A DNA stretch of 64,000 nucleotides from Sarcophilus harrisii (taxonomy: Eukaryota > Chordata > Mammalia > Dasyuromorphia > Dasyuridae). Where the stretch lies: the NCBI RefSeq assembly GCF_902635505.1, contig NC_045428.1, forward strand, positions 304,039,107 through 304,103,106, given 5' to 3'. The notes below the pieces were generated by a model. That model was not told where the DNA came from, did no database searches, and was given only the letters and a program-made list of their open reading frames with translations. Below, piece after piece: positions 57,040 to 64,000 of the stretch; position 1 is the first letter of the stretch; every line of letters starts with the position of its first letter. Both the position numbers and the translations under genes were made by a program.

Positions 57040-57260
57040 TTACAGAATGATAATTGAACTCTAGGTTCCTAGATTACTGCATTGGCCTCCTAATTAATCT
57101 TCCTATCTCAGGTCTCTTACCATTAGTCCTTCAAACTGTTGCCAAAGTAATTTTTGTTAAGTGCAGGCTTGACAGTGTTATTCTTCAGTTAACTTTAATG
57201 GTTTCTTATAACCTCTAGGATAAAATTTTAAAATGTAATATCTGTTTAAGGTTTTAAAAC
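57040..57260 (+). repeat. L2 fragment
   Basis: GCATTGGCCTCCTAATTAAT, CTTCAAACTGTTGCCAAAGT, AATGGTTTCTTATAACCTCT and AGGATAAAATTTTAAAATG follow the L2 order. Confidence 0.65.
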
Positions 57261-57261
57261 C

Positions 57262-57530
57262 TTTATAAGTGCTATCCACATCCAGAGGGAGAATTATAGA
57301 GACTGAATGTGGATCAAAATATAGTATTTTCATTTTTAGTTGCTGTTGTTTGCTTGTTTTTTTCCTTTCACTTTTTTTTGTGCTTTTGATCTGATTTTTC
57401 TTGCACATCATGATGAATATGGAAATATTTTAGAAGAATTATACATTTAACCTGTATCAGATTGATTGTTGTTGTGGGGAGTCTGGGAGAAGAGAGGGAG
57501 GCAAAGTGAAAGGGGGAGAATCAATTCCTT
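57262..57530 (+). mobile_element. L1 3' UTR
   Basis: TGCTATCCACATCCAGAGGG, GACTGAATGTGGATCAAAAT, GATCTGATTTTTCTTGCACA and GTATCAGATTGATTGTTGTT. It interrupts the end of the preceding L2. Confidence 0.7.
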
Positions 57531-57599
57531 CTTTATAAATAATGGAGCTAGATTTGATGATTTCTAAGTCTGCTTTCAGCTCCAACACTCCAGGAGTCC

Positions 57600-57785
57600 A
57601 TTATTATCTCTTGTCTGAGAATGTTAAAGGACTTTTAAGTTAATTAGTCTACCTCATTTCACAGATGTGGTAACTGAGGCCCAAAGAAGTGAATCAAGCA
57701 AGTATTCACTAAATGCCAAGCAATGTACTAGGTCTTCTGAATACAAAGAGAAAAGCAAAATAACTCCTGCTATTAAGAAGTTAAC
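57600..57785 (+). repeat. MIR-type repeat
   Basis: CTCATTTCACAGATGTGGTA, ACTGAGGCCCAAAGAAGTGA and CACTAAATGCCAAGCAATGT. Confidence 0.55.
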
Positions 57786-57789
57786 ATTC

Positions 57790-58575
57790 TTTTTTAAATA
57801 ACATTTTATTTTCCCTCAATTGTGGTAAAACAATTTTAAAGATTTTTTAAAGTTGTTCCAAATTCTGTACCTTCCTTCTCTTCCATCCCCTTCTCCATTT
57901 CTGAGATGACAATCTGATATAGGTTGTACATGTACAATCACATAAAGCATTTCCAGAAAAATTGAAAAAGAGAGAGAGAAAAGAAAATAAAAAAGGAAGG
58001 AAGAAAGTAAATAAGGAAAGAAGAAACAAAGGAGTGGGGAGAAAGGCAGGAAGGAAGGAAGAAGGAAAATGAAAAAATAGTATTCAAACTATCATTTTTT
58101 TTTTTTTTTTTACTCTGGAGGCAGATAACATGCTTCATCATAAGGACTTTGGGATTATCTTGGATCATCATATTGCTGAGAATAGCTAACTCACTCACAA
58201 TTCTTCAATGCAGAATATTGCTGTTACTGTGTGCAATGTCTCCTGATCTTAGTCTTTTCACTTTGCACCAGTTCATGTAACTCTTTCCAGGTTTTTTTGG
58301 ACTCATCCTGTTTGTCATTTCTTAAAGCACATAATCACATGCCACAATTTGTTCAGCCATTCCCCAATTACAGGTATTACTTCAGTTTTCAATTCTTTGC
58401 CATCATAAAAGGAACTACTATAAATATCTTTGTACAAGTAGGTCCTTTCCCCTTTTTTCGAAATCTCTTTGGCATATAGACATAGCAGTGTTATTGCTGA
58501 CTCAAAGATGTGCACCGTTTTATAGCCCTTTGTAAATAGTTCCAAATTGCTCTCCAGAATGCTTGGATCAGTTCA
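57790..58575 (-). mobile_element. L1 3' end, minus strand
   Basis: On plus: AACATTTTATTTTCCCTCAA, GACAATCTGATATAGGTTGT, ATCTTGGATCATCATATTGC, CAGTTCATGTAACTCTTTCC, CACAATTTGTTCAGCCATTC and ATTGCTCTCCAGAATGCTTG. It contains a GA-rich tract (57965-58070) and a T-run (58097-58111). A 76-codon frame (58545-58315) is an ORF2 scrap. Confidence 0.8.
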
Positions 58576-58799
58576 CAAAGGAATCAGTCCTTTTCATTGA
58601 AGAAGACAGCACATACAGATATAGATATATATAAGTACATACAACCTTTGCAGGAAAGGCACTAGTAACTGTGGGCATCAGAAAAAGGACTCACACAAAA
58701 GATAACATTTGAGCTAAGTCTTGAAGGAAATGAGGGAATCCAAAGGTAGGAGTAAAGGATAGTATTTCAGGATGGGAAATAAATCATCCGGAGTCACAA

Positions 58800-58975
58800 G
58801 GCAAGTGTTTAGGCTAGCATTTATTAAGCACTATGTGCCAGGATCATATTAAACTATGGGAATAAAAAAACAAAAATGAAACATTTTCTGTTCTCAGGGA
58901 GTTTATGTTCTTTTATTAAAGACAAGTTGTACATAAATAAGTTTATACAAAATAAACATGGTCAGTTGCTGTTGG
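58800..58975 (+). repeat. MIR/Mon1-like repeat
   Basis: GCATTTATTAAGCACTATGT, GCCAGGATCATATTAAACTA and CTCAGGGAGTTTATGTTC, a common marsupial repeat pattern. Confidence 0.5.
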
Positions 58976-59610
58976 GGTACTGGGGGCTTCTTGTAGAAGC
59001 TGCCACTTAAACAATTTTGAAAGGAAACTGATTTTAAAAAAAAGATCTTCCATTGTCTAGTCCAATGATCTTTCAATTTTATATCACCATCTGTCTACTG
59101 CCATAATGAGAGACTGATTGATCAAAATGAAAATGAATAGTTCTGAAAAATATTCAACCTTAAAAATGTAAAGGGAATTTGTGAAACAGTGACTATAAGG
59201 ACTTGCTTTATTATGGGTTTGTGTGTAAATATTTCTCTTGTGTTTATCACTGTACATATATTTATTTTGTAACTAGGTGTATATATACACACCCAAGTAT
59301 AGTCATATAAGCATGTGGTTGCCTTATGCAACTTTGTATTAGAGACTTATTTCTAGTGTGAATTCAGGACTTGGGTACATTTTGGATATTTCTTTGGTTT
59401 GTTAGTCTGTTGCCCTGCCCAGATGACTTGGGAATTTTAGGATGTGTTACTCTTCAGAGAAAGTCCTTTACAGGTACCTCAAATTCAAAACATGAATAGA
59501 TTTATCCACAAATGATTAGAAACAGAATTTTCAACATTCTAGAAAAAAGAAATAATACACACCACTACCCAACCTAATTCTGTCTCTGACTTAGAATACT
59601 GGGAGTTCAC

Positions 59611-59612
<2 letters not shown>

Positions 59613-59651
<39 letters not shown>
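59613..59651. repeat. (AC)n microsatellite
   Basis: About 19 uninterrupted AC units. Confidence 0.97.
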
Positions 59652-59652
<1 letters not shown>

Positions 59653-60619
59653 CCTTTCCCTTTTATCTAAGCCATTTTTTGGCTTCCTTGTAGTCCTTCC
59701 TCTCCAAAGCTCTTCTATACACTTTGAAACTCTTTCATATACCACCATTACCACTATTGATAGTCAAAAAATATCAACAGTATTTTTTTCTGAGGAAGAA
59801 ATCCAAGCTTTCATTAGTCAGATGAAAAAATGGTCAGAATTAATATTAATTAGAAAAAATAAAGCATTTCTGAGTAATCACTTCACACCCATTAGGCAAA
59901 GTTGACCCAAATAAAGAAACATGGCAAATGCTAGAAAGGCTCTGGAAAACAGGTACATTAATATTTCACATTTGGAGCTAGAAGCAAGCTGTTTGGGGAG
60001 TCAGATTCTCAGCTTGTGTAATCCTCTTTCTCCCTTCTGTTTTGTATATAGAAATGTTCTTATTTGGTGTTCATTAAGTTCAGAATAAAAAGGAAAAGGA
60101 AAAAAAAGGCAGGAGGAGAGAGAAAAGGGAAAGAATGACCTTTCTCAGATTATCGAGTCATCATACTGAATCTTTTTCCAGTTTGGGGAGTTTGTTACAC
60201 CCTTGCCCTGAGCTCTAAATTATTTTTCCTCCCTTTCCCTGCCCCAGATTTGCCTGCTATCTCCTCCTTAGGAACATCTGAAAGAGGGCAGCAAGCATTC
60301 ATTCTGAAGCTATTTCAAAGTTAGTGGGATGGATGCTCAGAAACTGTTCCAGAATCATTCAAACAGTAATATTCCCCTCCCATCTGTATGGAGTCTAAAG
60401 TATTATTTGCTGTACCTGCTTTCATTTTCTTTACGAAAACAAACTCCAAATGGGGTCATAGAGAGTGAGACCAAACTGAAATGACTCACCAACATTTTGA
60501 AGAACCACTAGATGTGTACTGCTTGGACCCATAAGTTGCAAATAAGTCAGTTGCCTATTAGAGCTGTTCAGAAGCAGAATGGACTGACAAGTGGAGTTAG
60601 TTGCTGTCAGGTATGCTAT

Positions 60620-60705
60620 AATGAGGTTTCCTTTCAGGTATGGATTGGACTAGATAGCCATTGAGATCCACTCCATCTCTAAAATTCCTGCTTCTCTACA
60701 ACTTT
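60620..60705 (+). repeat. MIR 3' part
   Basis: ATGGATTGGACTAGATAGCC, ATTGAGATCCACTCCATCTC and TAAAATTCCTGCTTC. Confidence 0.55.
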
Positions 60706-61599
60706 GTGAGGTCTTCAGGGGATCACAGGCTCATAGAGCAGACTAGGAGTAATTTACCTTTCTGTGTGTCAGGGATCCCTTTGGCAGTTTGGTAAAGCTT
60801 ATGGACCCTTCCTCTGAACAAAGCTTTTAAATGCATAACAAAAAAGTAATTCTACTTAAGATTACAAAGGAAACTAAAGTTTAATGAAAATAGAGATGGA
60901 ATTTTTTTTCATATCTGAGTTTATGGGCCCCTGAAATCTATTCATAGGTTTCTTGGAGGTCTGTGTACCCCTATACTTAGAACCCCTATAAGTTGTCTAG
61001 CCAATCCTTCATTTAACAGATGATTTGTCAAGATGAAATAAAGAGAGATGACTTTTCCCATGACATACAAATGTTTGAGGTGGAAGTTGAAATGGAGTCC
61101 CCTGCCACCAAAGGCAGAGCTCATTCTCTATATCCCACTACCTGTCAATGCCTCAAGTATTGTCCCTCCCATTGAGAGATAAGGAAGGCATTTACATTTA
61201 TTACAGTTAGTTCCATTCATATTTCCTTGAAAACCAGGGATGCCTATTACTTCTATACACTTTTAAGACTTTTCATAATAATTAGGTGTAAATCATGGAA
61301 GTTCTATTCCAATGCTTTATTATAGTGTGGAAGTGATCCTGGTTTCTCCAAAACTATGCCAGTGAAAGGTAAACTTTAGCAGGCCCTATCTGGCCAGAAA
61401 GATCTGGTAACAAATTGCCTGTTGAGTAAGGACCAGCCTAGATTAATTATGAAAGGTCAATTATCAGAAAAATGATGGATTGTAGATAAGTATATATATT
61501 AGCTTTATTAGGTTCCTTACCAGATGTGCTTTGCAGCATCTGAGGGTCAATGACATATTAATCAATCAATCATTTATTCACCATTTAGAGGAAGTAATT

Positions 61600-61805
61600 G
61601 CAGTTGTTATTGATTCCTTCCTTTTGAAATTATTTTTATGTATTTGCCATTTACTAATTTGGGAAATTATTGTATTCTTCCTCATAGAATATTAATCCCT
61701 TGAGGGTAGGACAGGTTTTTGTGGTTGTTCTTTGCTTGTTTGTTTCTATCCTTGGAACCTAACACAGTGCCTTAAACACAGTAAGCAAAAACACAGCTTT
61801 TAAAA
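61600..61805 (+). repeat. L2 3' end
   Basis: GAATATTAATCCCTTGAGGG, TAGGACAGG, TATCCTTGGAACCTAACACA and GTGCCTTAAACACAGTAAGC. It lies about 165 bp before stefin exon 2. Confidence 0.65.
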
Positions 61806-61969
61806 AAAATTTGTTTAATTGTTTTAAAATTATTTAATGAATTGGGGGAAAAGAAGGGTTTGTTTAAAGTTTCCATTCTTGTCAGTGTTGCATTGACCAC
61901 TGAGTAGACCAAATCTGGTACTATTTTCAGATAACCACTAAATATTTTGTCCTCCTATATTTTCTTAAG

Positions 61970-62071
61970 ATAAAACCAACATTTGAAGGAAAGAACAATA
62001 AAAAATATGAAGAATTTAAAGCTGTAAGTTACAAAAGCCAAGTAGTTGCTGGAGTCATGTATTATGTAAAG
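61970..62071 (+). CDS. CSTA: Stefin (cystatin A locus), coding exon 2
   Basis: Middle coding exon, 102 bp or 34 codons, the same size as in human CSTA, phase 0 at both ends. Acceptor TTTTCTTAAG at 61960-61969, donor GTAAGT at 62072. It encodes IKPTFEGKNNKKYEEFKAVS, then YKSQVVAGVMYYVK. QVVAG is the first inhibitory hairpin of the cystatin fold and is intact. Compared with human stefins from memory, 18 of 34 residues equal CSTA and 19 equal CSTB; NKK, FKAVS and KSQVVAG are CSTB-like. The Thr-Asn that follows QVVAG in both human stefins is Val-Met here. Confidence 0.96.
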
Positions 62072-62452
62072 GTAAGTTTTCAACCAGTCATTTAACTCTA
62101 ACATACTCTCCTCAGTTTTATTTCTATTTGGATGTATATAAAAATGTTGGGATAGTTTATCTTCTTCCTATTTGAGTAACTGGAGAAAATAAAGTGCCTG
62201 CCCCCAAGGAAATATAAAGTGATGGCATGGTAACTGAAAGCCAAAAAGGCAGAAAGGAGGAAGGGACTTTGGGAAGAGATTCATGTCAACCTGGGAAGAA
62301 AAGAAGGACTAACTTGGTAGGTTTTACTCTTATATTAAACCTGAAAGATGGCAACCAAAGAATAGATGATGAATTGAAGGAAGGAAAGAGGGAGAAGAAA
62401 AAGAGAATAATAAAGGCTCTCACTGATGGGATTCTAGTGGCAGTCAGAGAGT

Positions 62453-62886
62453 TGTAGAAATCCCCTTTTGGTTGACCCTTGTCCTTCGTGAAAGAATTCA
62501 TGAACCAGAAGAATTTTAGATGACAAAAATGGAAGTTTATTGTTGGATGAGAAGTCAGCTTTGCTAGAAAAACTGATTTCTTCAGTGGCAAAGTCTTATT
62601 AGGGAAATGGAGGCTGGCACTGAGAAGAGAATATCTTCTCAGCGGACAGGAGTGGTGGCAGGTAATTATGCCCTATTCCAGTCTTCCACAAAGAAATGAG
62701 TAAACAGAAACTTGATTTTATGAGCAGATCTTGGCAGGGTGCTGGGGGCAGTTTGAACTGATCAGACCAGGATCTCCCAATTGAAAGCACAAGATGTATA
62801 AAGGCTATAATTTTCAAAAAGGTTTCAGTAAACATAAAAAAAGGGGAACCCATATTTTTGCATGACATATGAGCTTTTTCTACACA
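62453..62886 (-). mobile_element. LTR fossil, minus strand, probably solo
   Basis: On minus it starts TGTGTAGAAAAAGC and ends GGGGATTTCTACA, 434 bp. AATAAA lies at 62541-62536, and the U5 includes CACGAAGGACAAGGGTC and ACCAAAAGGGGA. That U5 resembles the one in the plus-strand LTR at 4548-5259 (ACGAAGGATCTCTG, ACCAAAAGAGGAG), so the two are probably related families. No internal part is present. Confidence 0.55.
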
Positions 62887-63049
62887 TTTCAGAACATAAA
62901 ATCCTTAAAAATAAATGAAACTCTGGGACAGAGGCACAATTCAAATTCAAAATAGTCGTTGACTCTGATATTAAAAATTAGTTGTTTAGGTATTCAAAAA
63001 TCCAGGTGTTTTTAACAACTGGAGTCAGTTGTAGTATAATGAAAACAGC

Positions 63050-63470
63050 CCTGGTTTTGGGATCAAATTCTAGCTCAGTTGCTAATTACCATGTGACCTT
63101 GGACAAAGAAAGGAAAGGAAATGGAAGAGGAGGGAGGGGGTAAGAACAACTATTTATTAAGGACCTATTATGTGCCAGGCACTATGCTAAGCTCTTTATA
63201 AATTTTATCTTATTTGATCCTTACAACAATCCTATGAAGTAGATGTTATTATCATCCCCATTCTGGAGGACTGAAGAAATCTATGAAGGAAGCTGAAGAG
63301 GATTAAAAATATCTAAAAGTCTTGTTAACTCCAGACCCATTATTTTACCCACTGTGTCCCCTCCCTGTCTTTCAAGTAGCTTCTGGACAAGTGACTCTCC
63401 TCCCTGAGCCTTAGTTTCTTCAACTACAAAATGAACAGATTGGAATTAAGACCCTTTCACCTTTTAAATC
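63050..63470 (+). repeat. MIR interrupted by a second MIR-type repeat
   Basis: AATTCTAGCTCAGTTGCTAA and CATGTGACCTTGGAC are continued, after the inserted piece, at about 63378 by TCTGGACAAGTGACTCTCCT and CCTGAGCCTTAGTTTC. The insert (about 63110-63365) has GGACCTATTATGTGCCAGGC and CTTACAACAATCCTATGAAG. Confidence 0.6.
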
Positions 63471-63475
63471 TAAGG

Positions 63476-63476
<1 letters not shown>

Positions 63477-63533
<57 letters not shown>
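63477..63533. repeat. (TA)28 microsatellite
   Basis: 57 bp of uninterrupted TA, about 170 bp upstream of stefin exon 3. Confidence 0.97.
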
Positions 63534-63535
<2 letters not shown>

Positions 63536-63704
63536 CTCCAAAGCATGAATAAACTCATTGATTGGTTAGAATAAAAATATAAAATTCACATCAGAGATCA
63601 TCTAGTCAAAACTCCTATCTAAAATAGAAATGCCCATATAATGACTCTGAAAGGTGAGAGGTGCTGGTTGGAATCCATGTGACTAATTCTCCACTTCTTT
63701 GCAG

Positions 63705-63833
63705 GTATGTCTTGGGAATGATGAATATGCACATTTGAAAATATACAGACCTCTCCCTCACACAGAGAAGCCAATAGAGCTGGTGGACTTCCAGATGGGA
63801 AAAACCGAAGATGATGAAGTGACTTACTTTTAG
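63705..63833 (+). CDS. CSTA: Stefin (cystatin A locus), coding exon 3
   Basis: Last coding exon, 42 codons plus TAG (63831-63833), the same size as human CSTA exon 3. Acceptor TTTGCAG at 63698-63704. It encodes VCLGNDEYAHLKIYRPLPHT, then EKPIELVDFQMGKTEDDEVT and YF. LPH is the second hairpin loop that contacts the protease; human CSTA has LPG and CSTB has LPH. The end TYF is also CSTB-like (CSTA ends TGF), as is KP after the loop. By eye 16 of 42 residues equal human CSTA and 17 equal CSTB. There is one Cys near the start of this exon. With exons 1 and 2 the protein has 98 residues and looks intact. Confidence 0.96.
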   Translation, partial: VCLGNDEYAHLKIYRPLPHTEKPIELVDFQMGKTEDDEVTYF

Positions 63834-63995
63834 AGGCATAGTCTATATGTTTGTTTAGTTTCATGAACATCCTGTATCAATGAGAACAATTGAAACAAAA
63901 TATGGATTTTTTTAGAGGAAGGGGAAAGGAAATATTCAGAAGTAAAGTGATATGAAGTAAAAAGATATCAATTAAAGATTTTTAATCAAGTCTGA
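63834..63995 (+). other. CSTA: CSTA 3' UTR and poly(A) signal
   Basis: Short UTR after the stop. An ATTAAA variant signal lies at 63971-63976, followed by T-rich sequence. Cleavage probably occurs close to the window end. Confidence 0.6.
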
Positions 63996-64000
63996 AATTA

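Larger units (their letters stand above)
49071..61969 (+). other. CSTA: CSTA intron 1
   Basis: 12.9 kb between GTAAGG and TTTTCTTAAG. No additional stefin exon, intact or decayed, was recognised in it. Contents, listed separately: MIR, L2 and L1 pieces, a CR1/L3 and an RTE fragment, an ERV relic and CA repeats. I see nothing definable in about 49080-49480, 50160-50550, 50920-51530, 52210-53080, 58980-59610 and 59655-60610. Confidence 0.9.
62072..63704 (+). other. CSTA: CSTA intron 2
   Basis: 1.63 kb from GTAAGT to TTTGCAG. It contains an LTR fossil (62453-62886), MIR pieces (63050-63470) and a long TA tract. No additional exon is recognised. About 62090-62450 shows nothing definable; a 76-codon frame there has no recognisable domain. 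Confidence 0.92.

Noticed and set aside
49071-61969. Additional stefin exons, since some mammals have stefin clusters
   Set aside because: I looked for QVVAG-like and LPH-like coding segments with splice sites and saw none in the intron or the intergenic region.
62227-62457. 76-codon plus-strand frame in stefin intron 2
   Set aside because: Lys/Glu-rich, no domain, and no sign of splicing or conservation.
63615-63870. Minus-strand frames over stefin exon 3
   Set aside because: Antisense of a coding exon with clear stefin homology.
1-64000. CRISPR arrays, operons, tRNA or rRNA genes, or a new multi-gene system
   Set aside because: The window is vertebrate nuclear DNA. tRNA-like sequences are SINE heads, repeats are transposons or microsatellites, and only two host genes are present.

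Overview
The window is genomic DNA from a marsupial. It holds two vertebrate genes in the same order and orientation as on human chromosome 3q21: the last coding exon of CASR (calcium-sensing receptor) at 5626-7109, and all three coding exons of a type 1 cystatin (stefin) at the CSTA locus (49005-49070, 61970-62071, 63705-63833). Both are on the plus strand. The marsupial assignment rests on the repeats: many copies of the tRNA-derived SINE that opens with a GGCAGCTAGGTGGC-like stretch, and many 3' ends of the marsupial type of L1, alongside old MIR, L2, CR1/L3 and RTE copies. I cannot name the species.

Layout. 1-5625 is the intron before the last CASR exon, filled with L1, MIR and two LTR fossils. 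5626-7109 codes for the end of the cysteine-rich domain, the seven-helix domain and the cytoplasmic tail of CASR; the 3' UTR runs to about 7905. 7906 to about 48900 is intergenic, about 41 kb, with no host gene that I can see. It is a stack of repeats: L2 and MIR (8.3-12.6 kb), a mariner MITE (10.9 kb), an L1 5' end with a long TCC tract (17-18.4 kb), nested L1 copies (25.9-29.5 kb), a cluster of LTR fossils including a betaretrovirus-like one (29.6-34.8 kb), more L1 pieces (35.8-41.3 kb), an inverted duplication (42.9-45.0 kb) and one fairly young L1 inside an L2 (45.5-48.1 kb). 48.9-64.0 kb is the stefin gene, with a 12.9 kb first intron and a 1.6 kb second intron, both carrying repeats.

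The two genes are not known to work together. CASR is a class C GPCR that senses extracellular calcium. The stefin is a small cytosolic inhibitor of papain-like cysteine proteases. They are neighbours by conserved synteny.

The most interesting observations are the CSTA/CSTB mosaic character of the predicted stefin, an extra cysteine beside the conserved disulfide cysteine of CASR, the inverted duplication, two L1 copies with possible short 3' transductions, and two LTR fossils with unusual internal repeats. I found no sign of a new multi-gene system. Comparisons with human proteins and with repeat families were made by eye and from memory.
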